Assembly (NCBI GenBank): GCA_047619485.1
Contig: JBLHKE010000372.1
Coordinates: forward strand, 1-7,573
Length of the DNA: 7,573 nt
Source: JBLHKE01 sp047619485
Lineage (GTDB): Bacteria > Verrucomicrobiota > Verrucomicrobiia > Verrucomicrobiales > DEV007
Direction: 5' to 3'
Shown: piece by piece, positions 1 to 5,305 of the stretch
Numbering within the stretch: position 1 is the stretch's first letter
How the letters are laid out: the number at the start of each line of letters is the position of its first letter
Notes under the pieces: model-generated
What the model was told of the DNA's origin: nothing
The model's database searches: none
The model's input: the letters and a program-made list of their open reading frames with translations, nothing else
Made by a program: the position numbers and the translations under genes

Positions 1-161
1 GCGTTGTAGAAAAGTGTATCGGCCGCCTGATTGCCTTCGATGTCGAGGATCCGCAGGGTCGCGCCCGCCGGGATCTTCTGCATCCAGTGATCCCCAGCGA
101 GAACTGTCTCCGAGTAGGTCGCGGACGCGGGGTCGAGTGTTGATTCGGTGACAGCAATCAT
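1..161 (-). CDS. DUF1989 protein, short paralogue of the carboxyguanidine deiminase (UAAP) pair, C-terminus cut off
   Basis: Only the first 53 residues are present; the gene runs off the window at position 1. The visible part has the family's N-terminal signature: an 'AGDHWMQKIPAG' segment, then 'LRILDIEGNQAADTLFYNA' at about residues 35-53, typical of the shorter urea carboxylase-associated protein. The start is ATG at 161-159, one base after the stop of the upstream paralogue (TGAGATG), which implies translational coupling and probably 1:1 production. By family knowledge, the two DUF1989 proteins act together as a carboxyguanidine deiminase. They work between a biotin-dependent guanidine (formerly urea) carboxylase and allophanate hydrolase, in the cytoplasm. 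Those partner genes are not in the window and might lie beyond position 1. UAAP1/UAAP2 numbering is used inconsistently, so no symbol is given. Family assignment is confident; enzymatic role is inferred. Confidence 0.85.
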   Translation of the reverse strand, partial: MIAVTESTLDPASATYSETVLAGDHWMQKIPAGATLRILDIEGNQAADTLFYN

Positions 162-162
162 C

Positions 163-879
163 TCAATCTCGCAGCAGGTAGTAGTTTTCGGTGTTCTCGA
201 AGGCTCGGACGTTCTCCGGTCGAGAGTGGCGGCACTGGTCATCAGGACCTGCAAGACCACTGTTACGAACCTCCAGCTGAACGGGTTTCGGCGACCAATC
301 CGTCGCTGGATCGAATGGGTGTGGGCAGGTGTTGAGCACGACGAGGCAGTTCATCTCGAAGCGCAGATCGATCTGTGCGCCCTCGTGGCAAGCTCCTTCC
401 ACAAACGAAAGCGCGCCTTCCTCATCGGCGACGACTTTCGAGAAAAGATTGAGGTTCGGCACGAGGTCACGCTTACCCAGCCCCCACTTTGCGAGTTCGG
501 TCAGAAAGCACTCACGACCACTGCGTTGGAATTCGTTGCGCGCCTCCTGGTAATTCTTTTCGCCATATTGCTCGCCGACAGAGCTCGCGTCAGAAGTGCC
601 GCAGACCGTGTCGTGCCAGCCGCAGGAATCCGCTGTCACGGAGGCGAGCACCCGACCCATGTCGCTGTGCATGCAAAGTGGCGTGGTGAGAAAAAACACC
701 TGCTGCCCCTTGAGCGAGTCGGGCATGTTGTAGCGCTCTGTGAGCTGGTCGGCATTGTAGAGCAGCAGCCCAACATTGGCACCGGCTTCCTGTGCAGTGA
801 TGCGCAGGGTCTTGCCGCGTCCGATCACGGCCGAGAACATTCCTGCTCCCGTGAGTTGTCTGGTGAAAATCCGATTCAT
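163..879 (-). CDS. DUF1989 protein, long paralogue of the carboxyguanidine deiminase (urea carboxylase-associated) pair
   Basis: A 238-residue protein, a normal length for the long member of the UAAP pair. Visible family signatures are 'LRITAQEAGANVGLLLYNA' (about residues 25-43), 'ERYNMPD' (48-54), 'HSDMGRVLASVTADSCGWHD' (71-90), 'LAKWGLGKRDLVPNLNLFSK' (129-148) and 'MNCLVVLNTCPHPFDP' (176-191). The Cys and His residues of CGWHD and TCPHP are candidate metal or catalytic residues. Such pairs were long annotated as urea degradation accessories. They are now known as carboxyguanidine deiminases, which release ammonia from carboxyguanidine so that allophanate hydrolase can finish the breakdown. 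The start ATG overlaps the stop of the upstream NikR-like gene by four bases (ATGA), and the downstream paralogue starts one base after this stop. The three genes form one operon. Family call is strong; the guanidine rather than urea role is inferred from published work on the family. Confidence 0.9.
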   Translation of the reverse strand: MNRIFTRQLTGAGMFSAVIGRGKTLRITAQEAGANVGLLLYNADQLTERYNMPDSLKGQQVFFLTTPLCMHSDMGRVLASVTADSCGWHDTVCGTSDASSVGEQYGEKNYQEARNEFQRSGRECFLTELAKWGLGKRDLVPNLNLFSKVVADEEGALSFVEGACHEGAQIDLRFEMNCLVVLNTCPHPFDPATDWSPKPVQLEVRNSGLAGPDDQCRHSRPENVRAFENTENYYLLRD

Positions 880-1352
880 ACTAGTGGCGGCTCCGGGATC
901 GGATGCAGTGGTGGCAAGATCTGAGAGACGAGAACCAGCTTCCCGGTGCGCACCCCTTTGAGGGTGATGAATTCGTCCGCGATGGATTTAAGTGCCGATG
1001 CCGGTCCCTGCAATACCATCACCTCCATGACATGTTGGTTCTCCAACTGCACATGCAGCGAGCTGATGACCTCGTCGATGTGCTCCTGCTGGAGGCGCGC
1101 CATCTCTTTGCGCACGCTCCCTTGGTCGATGCTGTAAAATAATGTCAGGGTCCCGGCCATGACCTTCTCACCGGGGCCGGTGTCCATCTCGGCTAGATTG
1201 GAAGAGATCATCTCCGCGATCGCCTGGGACCGGCTCTGGAACCCGCGATGATCCACCAGGCCGTCAAGTTGGCGGTAGATCGGTTCGGGCAGCGATATGC
1301 TGATCCGACGCACACCCACGCGGGGCTTTTTAGGTTCAATTTCAGTATCCAT
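876..1352 (-). CDS. NikR-fold ribbon-helix-helix regulator with degenerate nickel site
   Basis: A 158-residue protein with the NikR architecture. A ribbon-helix-helix DNA-binding domain spans about residues 14-53 (strand RRISISL, helix region 'RGFQSRSQAIAEMI'). A C-terminal ACT-like regulatory domain spans about residues 64-143. An ungapped comparison with E. coli NikR places its nickel ligands H76, H87, H89 and C95 at Q89, H100, Q102 and V108 here. Only one of four ligands remains, so high-affinity nickel sensing is unlikely. The protein also has a roughly 15-residue N-terminal extension and a proline-rich tail (ILPPLHPIPEPPLV). The gene starts at ATG 1352-1350, and its last bases overlap the first DUF1989 gene (ATGA). 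It is therefore the likely local regulator of the guanidine-type operon, perhaps autoregulated through the dyad at 1381-1403. The effector is unknown. Fold call is strong; loss of the nickel site rests on alignment by eye to remembered E. coli NikR. Confidence 0.88.
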   Translation of the reverse strand: MDTEIEPKKPRVGVRRISISLPEPIYRQLDGLVDHRGFQSRSQAIAEMISSNLAEMDTGPGEKVMAGTLTLFYSIDQGSVRKEMARLQQEHIDEVISSLHVQLENQHVMEVMVLQGPASALKSIADEFITLKGVRTGKLVLVSQILPPLHPIPEPPLV

Positions 1353-1372
1353 CTGGGTCTCGTAATAAGAAC

Positions 1373-1403
1373 CTAAGCATTAGTAGTACCAACATTGCTA
1401 CTA
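1373..1403. promoter_or_regulatory. Candidate operator upstream of the NikR-like gene
   Basis: The 66 bases between the NikR-like start codon and the terminator of the preceding gene must hold this operon's promoter. They contain the dyad TAGTAG-N11-CTACTA (1381-1386 and 1398-1403), abutting a smaller inverted repeat CTAA-GCA-TTAG (1373-1383). The dyad ends 28 bases before the start codon. Ribbon-helix-helix regulators of the NikR type bind dyads of short half-sites separated by a long spacer, so an autoregulatory operator is plausible. The half-sites differ from the E. coli NikR GTATGA-N16-TCATAC operator. No convincing -35/-10 pair could be fixed by eye. Confidence 0.45.
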
Positions 1404-1418
1404 TCGTGCCTTCTTACG

Positions 1419-1455
1419 AAAAAAAAATGCCCCCTCCTAGAATAGAGGGGGGCAT
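1419..1455 (-). terminator. Strong intrinsic terminator of the outer-membrane protein gene
   Basis: On the minus strand the sequence forms a GC-rich hairpin followed immediately by a run of nine T residues. One arm is ATGCCCCCCTC (1455-1445) and the other is GAGGGGGCAT (1436-1427). This is about ten pairs with one extra base in the C run and an 8-base loop. It lies 61 bases after the stop at 1517 and directly ahead of the NikR-like operon. It should end transcription of the outer-membrane gene and insulate the guanidine-type operon from the upstream genes. Confidence 0.9.
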
Positions 1456-1516
1456 TCACCTGAAGAGCAGTCCTAAATCCACATCGAACTGACTTTCTCG
1501 AAAATACTTCTTAGTC

Positions 1517-1942
1517 TTAGAAGCTGACGCTGACGCCGAGCGAGCCGGTGACGAAGCTCTCGTCTGGGTTGTTCGGGATGACGTCGCTGCTGGTGTAGTA
1601 GTAGGTGACGCCGGCATTGAGCGCCCACTCATCGATGTTGGACGAAGCATTGTCGTTCACATCCCACCAGGTTCCTACGCTGAGGGTAAGGTTGTCATTC
1701 AGCGCGAACGAGATCTCGACGAACGGGTTGAACAAGGCATCTGCCCACTCGCTTCCGGCGCCCCAGATGTCGGCACCGTAGGAGATGAAGTGAGTGTTGA
1801 CGTCGAGGGAGATAACCCCTGAGAAGCCGGAGCCAGCTGCTTTCGGCTCTGTTGGAGGCGTGGTCATTGGCTCGCCTGCGAGGCTGCTCGCTGGAAGCGA
1901 GAGCAGTACGGCTGCGGTATAGATCTTGGTGGATAGTTTCAT
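1517..1942 (-). CDS. Small exported beta-rich outer-membrane-type protein, possibly an internally shortened porin-like protein
   Basis: A 141-residue protein. The chosen start is ATG at 1942-1940 because it opens a clear Sec signal peptide: MKLSTK, a hydrophobic core to about residue 17, and a likely cleavage after SSLA (residue 22). A longer reading from GTG at 2053 would put a charged, non-signal extension in front. The mature part has a short proline/threonine-rich linker. It is followed by alternating amphipathic strands (SGVISLDVNTHFIS, NPFVEISFAL, LTLSVGTWW, WALNAGVTYYY, GSLGVSVSF) and ends in phenylalanine, as outer-membrane beta-barrel proteins do. With only about five or six strands it is too short for a classical porin. 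The C-terminal block after residue 101 reads like the end of a longer barrel joined directly to its beginning. It has its own leader and terminator and sits between the two operons, so a role in substrate uptake is possible. No exact family is recognised. Confidence 0.7.
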   Translation of the reverse strand: MKLSTKIYTAAVLLSLPASSLAGEPMTTPPTEPKAAGSGFSGVISLDVNTHFISYGADIWGAGSEWADALFNPFVEISFALNDNLTLSVGTWWDVNDNASSNIDEWALNAGVTYYYTSSDVIPNNPDESFVTGSLGVSVSF

Positions 1943-2020
1943 TACTTTAGTTGGTTGGTTTACTTTTTGTTGGTTGCGATAGGAACACTGGACGAACCTT
2001 GGAATCTCCGGGGAATCAGC
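1943..2020 (-). promoter_or_regulatory. A/C-rich leader of the outer-membrane protein gene without a clear Shine-Dalgarno
   Basis: Read on the minus strand, the bases just before the start codon at 1942 are CAACCAAC, an A run, then AAACCAACCAACTAAAGTA. The AACCAAC unit recurs, and no purine-rich Shine-Dalgarno motif stands out at the normal spacing. Translation probably relies on an unstructured A-rich leader. No -10/-35 pair can be placed with confidence. Confidence 0.4.
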
Positions 2021-2041
2021 ACTGCGATCATTGATCGCTGT
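2021..2041. promoter_or_regulatory. Near-perfect GATC-containing palindrome, candidate operator
   Basis: A perfect inverted repeat GCGATCA-T-TGATCGC occupies 2024-2038. After one mismatch on each side the symmetry continues by two more base pairs (AC/GT), giving a 21-bp near-palindrome. It lies about 80 bases upstream of the outer-membrane protein start codon. Its compact symmetry around a central base is typical of binding sites for dimeric regulators. No regulator is identified. Confidence 0.5.
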
Positions 2042-2042
2042 T

Positions 2043-2058
2043 TGGAGTGGCACCTCCA
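2043..2058. repeat. Short hairpin TGGAG-N6-CTCCA
   Basis: A five-pair stem (TGGAG 2043-2047, CTCCA 2054-2058) with a six-base loop, next to the 2021-2041 palindrome. It may be part of a structured leader of the outer-membrane gene or an accessory site. It is short enough to arise by chance. Confidence 0.3.
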
Positions 2059-2067
2059 GAGGGTGGA

Positions 2068-2090
2068 TTACTAAAGTGATGGATTAGTAA
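2068..2090. promoter_or_regulatory. Inverted repeat TTACTAA-N9-TTAGTAA, candidate operator
   Basis: A perfect seven-base inverted repeat with a nine-base spacer, 23 bp overall. The right arm TTAGTAA shares TTAGTA with the sequence at 1380-1385, where the dyad upstream of the NikR-like gene begins. A common regulator is conceivable, although the half-sites face opposite ways in the two places. It sits in the presumed control region of the outer-membrane protein gene. Confidence 0.4.
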
Positions 2091-2124
2091 CACTGGCTCA
2101 GGTCTATCTTGCGATCCTGATTGT

Positions 2125-2147
2125 CCTGCCGAGATCGGTGAGGCAGG
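2125..2147 (-). terminator. Weak hairpin downstream of the six-gene operon, possible terminator
   Basis: The arms CCTGCC and GGCAGG (six pairs, 11-base loop) lie 80-100 bases after the stop of the TIM-barrel gene. There is no T run after the hairpin on the minus strand, so it would be at best a weak or Rho-assisted terminator. It may instead belong to the control region of the next gene. No better terminator was found between 2227 and 2125. Confidence 0.3.
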
Positions 2148-2227
2148 GTTAGCTCTAGATGAAAAACGCCAAAGTTAGTCGAGGTGACACCTACCCGCCA
2201 TCCTCATTGCACGACTTGGAACGAATG

Positions 2228-3073
2228 TTACTCAACTCCGGCATTCGTGTGATTCCGGAGTATTCCAGCAACCCAACGATTGAGCTCCCGAAGATCCGCA
2301 GCCGGCTCGCTAGTGAACGGTCGACACTGGAGGTAACCGTCGGGTCCGAACTCTGGCGTGACCGAAAATTTGGTAGAGCCCCGCAAATTTGCCGCTCTGA
2401 TCAAGTGTTTCCACCATTGGGTATGTGACTCCAACTCATGGCTGTAGAAGGGCGCGCGTGGGTCGGGAACCTGTGGGCCTTGAGCGTATCCTACCCTCGC
2501 ATGAAGGTGGCGACATCGAGCAGCGCAGAGCTCGAGGATCTCTGGTTCCTCATCCATCACAAGTCGCTCACAGACCGCGCACCAGTGACTGAAGTCACAA
2601 TTTAGAAAAATGTTAGGAAGCTCCAAAAGCAGGTCGCGGGTGACCCAGGGGTTGAAAGTTGGGCGACTCCGGTGCGTTTCCCAACAGATTTCCACTCCAG
2701 CCTGCGCTGCCAGCTCGATGCCCTTTGAGAAAAAATCGACACTTTCCGCGAAGCTCCAGCGATCGCTCCCGCCGAGCACATTCACGATCAGCGGCGCGAA
2801 ATCCGCAACGCGTTCAGACAGGTGGCGCTCGAGGTCGTCGAGGTGCTTAGTCACGCTCAATCGCGCCGCCGGGACATAGTCTCCACCGGTGGCGATCTCC
2901 GCGATGTAGGGAAGGCCCTGCGTCTTGATTTCAGCGGCGATCTCTTGGCGTTCTCCAGCATCGGCAGGTGGCGGGCCTTCGGCTCCGTCGTAGCCCCATT
3001 CGCGTGCGCAGCTGACGGCGGTCGCAAGATCGACCTCGTTGGCCCAGCACGAGAGGAAAAATTCGATCTCCAT
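2228..3073 (-). CDS. Sugar phosphate isomerase/epimerase-like TIM-barrel protein (xylose isomerase-like fold)
   Basis: A 281-residue cytoplasmic protein of the AP-endonuclease-2/xylose isomerase-like TIM-barrel superfamily, of normal length. The start is ATG at 3073-3071, four bases after the stop of the glutamine synthetase homologue. It opens with a first barrel strand (MEIEFFLSCW), whereas upstream in-frame residues are non-homologous arginine/serine-rich sequence. Candidate divalent-metal ligands sit at the ends of strands: E132 in CWETH, D160 and H163 in NCDFSHW, H189/H191 in HLHARVGYAQGPQV, and E241 in TPEFGP. The family interconverts or cleaves sugars and related polyols through metal-assisted isomerisation or epimerisation; the real substrate here is unknown. 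It is the last gene of the six-gene operon, so it probably acts late, on the carbon skeleton left after nitrogen removal. That role is inference. Confidence 0.85.
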   Translation of the reverse strand: MEIEFFLSCWANEVDLATAVSCAREWGYDGAEGPPPADAGERQEIAAEIKTQGLPYIAEIATGGDYVPAARLSVTKHLDDLERHLSERVADFAPLIVNVLGGSDRWSFAESVDFFSKGIELAAQAGVEICWETHRSRPTFNPWVTRDLLLELPNIFLNCDFSHWCAVCERLVMDEEPEILELCAARCRHLHARVGYAQGPQVPDPRAPFYSHELESHTQWWKHLIRAANLRGSTKFSVTPEFGPDGYLQCRPFTSEPAADLRELNRWVAGILRNHTNAGVE

Positions 3074-3077
3074 CCGC

Positions 3078-4439
3078 TCAGAACAGACGGGCGTATTTCT
3101 CAATCTCCCACGAGCTGATCCGCTGGTGGTACTGGCGCCATTCTTCCGATTTGTAGGTGATGAACTCGTCGCGCAGCTCTTGCCCGAGCACTTCCGTGAC
3201 GAATGGATCTTCCGCGAATGCGGCGACCGCCTCCTGCAAGGTCGTCGGTAATTCCACGATCCCGCGTGCGGCAAATTCATCCTGTGTGAGCTCGTAGAGG
3301 TTGTCTTCGGTCGGGTCGCCGGGATCGAGACCTTCCCGGATCCCCTCCAATCCCGCCGCCAGCGCGAGCGTCGCTGCGAGGTATGGATTGCAAGCCGCGT
3401 CTGCATTGCGCGATTCGACCCGACCACCGCCCATCGGCACGCGCATCGCGTTGGTGCGATTGTTTTTTCCGAAGCTGTTGAAAACCGGAGCCCAGGTGTA
3501 GGAGGACATCAGACCGCGGCGCACCAGGCGCTTGTAACTGTTTACGGTCGGCGCAAAGGTCGCACACAGGGCGCGGCCGTGTTTCAAAATTCCTGCGACG
3601 AACTGGTAGCCAAGTTCGGTAAGACCAATACCCCGCGGGTCGTCGGCTGGATCACAGGCGAACAGGTTTTTGCCGGTGTTCTTGTCGAACAGGGACATGT
3701 TGAAGTGCGCACCGGATCCTGTCTTGTCGGCGAACGGCTTCGGCATGAAGGTCGCGAGCAAGCCCTCTTCTGCCGCATACTGTTTCGCCATCAGGCGGAA
3801 GAAGATGTAGCGGTCACACATGGTGAGCGCATCCGCGTACTGGAAGTCGAACTCGAACTGCGAGTTGGCGTCCTCGTGGTCGAGCGAATACAGATCCCAG
3901 CCGAGGTCGTTGATGGTGGAGGACACTTTATCGAGCCATTGGTAGCGATCGAGGAAGCGCTTCACGTCGTAGCAGCTCTTGTCCAGGTTGTCGTCAGAGT
4001 TGGGGATCTCTAGCCCGCCGTCCTCGTTCTGTTTCACAACGAACAGCTCGCATTCGATACCCAGATTGAGCCCGAAACCCATCTCCTCGGCGGCGGCCAG
4101 TTGTTGCTTGAGTGCGACACGGGTGTTGATCGGGTAGGGCTCGCCCTTGAAGGTGTTGTCGGCTGGCATCCAAGCGACCTCCTTGTTCCAGGGTAGGATG
4201 GTGATGCTCTCGATGTCCGGGAGCGAGGCGATCTCGTCGTCGTTCGGTCGCTGCCCCAAGCCGTCGAGCGCATAGCCGGTGTAGAGTTCCGAGCCGTGGG
4301 CGAAGTGCTCGAAGTGGTCGATCGGCACGAACTTGCCCTTCGGCACGCCGTGGATATCGACATACGCGCCGATGCAATACTTGACGCCTTGGGATTTGAG
4401 TTGGTCGCGGATGGCGAGGATGTCTGAAGTGTTTTTCAT
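3078..4439 (-). CDS. glnT: Class III (GlnT-like) glutamine synthetase homologue, probable gamma-glutamyl-type ligase
   Basis: A 453-residue protein with full glutamine synthetase architecture: an N-terminal beta-grasp domain (about residues 18-105) and a C-terminal catalytic domain. Visible motifs are E129/E131 in GIECELF (metal), the SQFEFDF glutamates, SGAHFNMSLF (the GNGxHxH-like ATP/metal loop), NSYKRLV and NNRTNAMRVP (substrate and phosphate arginines), and RVESRNADAACNPYLA. Signatures such as 'DNTFKGEPYPINTRVAL' match the type III group named GlnT in rhizobia. The start ATG at 4439-4437, seven bases after the deacetylase stop, is preferred to ATG 4502, which lies inside that gene and adds a low-complexity extension. 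Family members either make glutamine from glutamate and ammonia or ligate an amine to a carboxylate. In this catabolic operon it may capture released ammonia or activate an amine substrate. The assignment to this clade is by eye. Confidence 0.88.
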   Translation of the reverse strand: MKNTSDILAIRDQLKSQGVKYCIGAYVDIHGVPKGKFVPIDHFEHFAHGSELYTGYALDGLGQRPNDDEIASLPDIESITILPWNKEVAWMPADNTFKGEPYPINTRVALKQQLAAAEEMGFGLNLGIECELFVVKQNEDGGLEIPNSDDNLDKSCYDVKRFLDRYQWLDKVSSTINDLGWDLYSLDHEDANSQFEFDFQYADALTMCDRYIFFRLMAKQYAAEEGLLATFMPKPFADKTGSGAHFNMSLFDKNTGKNLFACDPADDPRGIGLTELGYQFVAGILKHGRALCATFAPTVNSYKRLVRRGLMSSYTWAPVFNSFGKNNRTNAMRVPMGGGRVESRNADAACNPYLAATLALAAGLEGIREGLDPGDPTEDNLYELTQDEFAARGIVELPTTLQEAVAAFAEDPFVTEVLGQELRDEFITYKSEEWRQYHQRISSWEIEKYARLF

Positions 4440-4446
4440 AGATTTT

Positions 4447-5304
4447 TTAGTTGAGGTCGAGGCTGCGGCGGGCATATGGATTCGTCCTGCACCAGCCAGC
4501 AATTTCGGATCCGGTGGCGAGCCAGGCGTCGCCAGTGTCGAGGATATCCCCGATGAGTCGCTCGAGGAGCTTCACGCGCGATGGCCTGCCGCTCAGCCAT
4601 GGGTGCAATGTTAGGGTGAAACAGCAGCCGTAGTCGCGCATCGCGGCAAACTCGTCCCACCACAGGCGATAGACTTTATCGCAGTTCTCCGGGATCACGC
4701 CCCAAGCTGGGTCCGCATTGAAAGCGAACTGCTCCCAGTCCTCCAACATCCACTGGCCGGGAATCTCCACTAGCCCGTTGGGATGAAAAAATGGCACGTC
4801 GTCACGCATCAGGCTCGCGCTGTATTCGAATCCGTGGTCGACGAGTAACTGCGGCGTCCACGGGTTGATCTCGAACCACGGCGCGCGGTGACCAGCCGGG
4901 CGGATACCGAATTCCCCTTCGAGAATCGCGAGACTCTTACGCAGCACGGCGGTCTCTTCGTCGATGGTGAGTCCCGCGAGTTTCTCGTGCAGGTGCCCGT
5001 GTGCGCCCAGTTCATGACCCTTTTCTATGATCCCGCGCATCATGCCTAGATGGTTTTGCGCCACGTAGGTCGGAACAAAAAACGTCCCGGTGACGCCGAG
5101 ATGATCGAGCAGGCCGAGGATGCGTGGTACGCCAACTTCCGGTCCGTATTGGCATTGCGAGAAAGTGGTGAGCCGCTGCTCAAGGGCTGGATCTTCCGAG
5201 AGTGCGGTAGTCTCGCCGTCGACGTCGAAGCACAGCATCACCGCGCAGCGTTTGCCATCTGGCCAGGTGAAGCGTGGCTGCGGTTGGTAGGGGGCACGTG
5301 TCAT
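4447..5304 (-). CDS. Polysaccharide deacetylase-fold hydrolase (NodB/PuuE type), possibly a cyclic amide or imide hydrolase
   Basis: A 285-residue protein with the NodB (CE4) motif set. These are DVD at 27-29 (catalytic base and metal aspartates), HGHLH at 102-106 (two metal histidines), HRAPW at 139-143, and TLHPW at 232-236 (catalytic histidine 234). There is no signal peptide, so it acts in the cytoplasm, unlike wall- or chitin-modifying relatives. The segment 'SQCQYGPEVGVPRILGLLD' (49-67) is characteristic of the PuuE/HpPgdA branch, which includes metal-light allantoinases and cyclic imidases. The start ATG at 5304-5302 follows the preceding stop by one base (TGAGATG); ATG 5325 is in-frame but inside the upstream gene. 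Placed between a SUMF1-like gene and a glutamine synthetase homologue, it most likely hydrolyses a C-N bond of the operon's substrate and frees an amine or carbamoyl group. Fold is certain, substrate is not. Confidence 0.87.
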   Translation of the reverse strand: MTRAPYQPQPRFTWPDGKRCAVMLCFDVDGETTALSEDPALEQRLTTFSQCQYGPEVGVPRILGLLDHLGVTGTFFVPTYVAQNHLGMMRGIIEKGHELGAHGHLHEKLAGLTIDEETAVLRKSLAILEGEFGIRPAGHRAPWFEINPWTPQLLVDHGFEYSASLMRDDVPFFHPNGLVEIPGQWMLEDWEQFAFNADPAWGVIPENCDKVYRLWWDEFAAMRDYGCCFTLTLHPWLSGRPSRVKLLERLIGDILDTGDAWLATGSEIAGWCRTNPYARRSLDLN

Positions 5305-5305
5305 C

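Larger units (their letters stand above)
1980..2096. repeat. Pair of direct repeats TAGNAACACTGG
   Basis: The 12-base string TAGNAACACTGG occurs at 1980-1991 (TAGGAACACTGG) and 2085-2096 (TAGTAACACTGG), 105 bases apart in the same orientation with one mismatch. Both lie in the gene-free stretch ahead of the outer-membrane protein gene. They could be two copies of a binding site or a trace of a local duplication; the flanks do not look duplicated. Confidence 0.3.

Noticed and set aside
148..924. Long plus-strand open frame opposite the DUF1989 gene
   Set aside because: It is antisense to a protein with clear conserved motifs, and its translation resembles no family. Long antisense frames are common in GC-rich genes.
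1353..1418. Guanidine riboswitch ahead of the NikR-like/DUF1989 operon
   Set aside because: The space is too short after the preceding terminator, and no riboswitch-like core was recognised by eye; only a dyad is seen.
1943..2053. GTG start at 2053 extending the outer-membrane protein by 37 residues
   Set aside because: The extension would bury the signal peptide and runs through palindromic control DNA. ATG at 1942 opens a proper signal sequence.
2182..2192. AGGTG-A-CACCT palindrome after the TIM-barrel gene
   Set aside because: It has a one-base centre and cannot form a useful hairpin. It is too short to call an operator without conservation data.
2159..2428. Plus-strand open frame starting ATGAAAAACGCC
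   Set aside because: Most of it is antisense to the C-terminus of the TIM-barrel gene, no ribosome binding site precedes it, and the product has no recognisable features.
3074..3427. In-frame upstream extension of the TIM-barrel protein
   Set aside because: These residues are an arginine/serine-rich shadow of the glutamine synthetase gene. The barrel begins at ATG 3073, four bases after that gene's stop.
4440..4502. Earlier in-frame ATG for the glutamine synthetase homologue
   Set aside because: It lies inside the deacetylase gene and adds an alanine/serine-rich extension without homology. ATG 4439 fits the family's N-terminus and the operon spacing.
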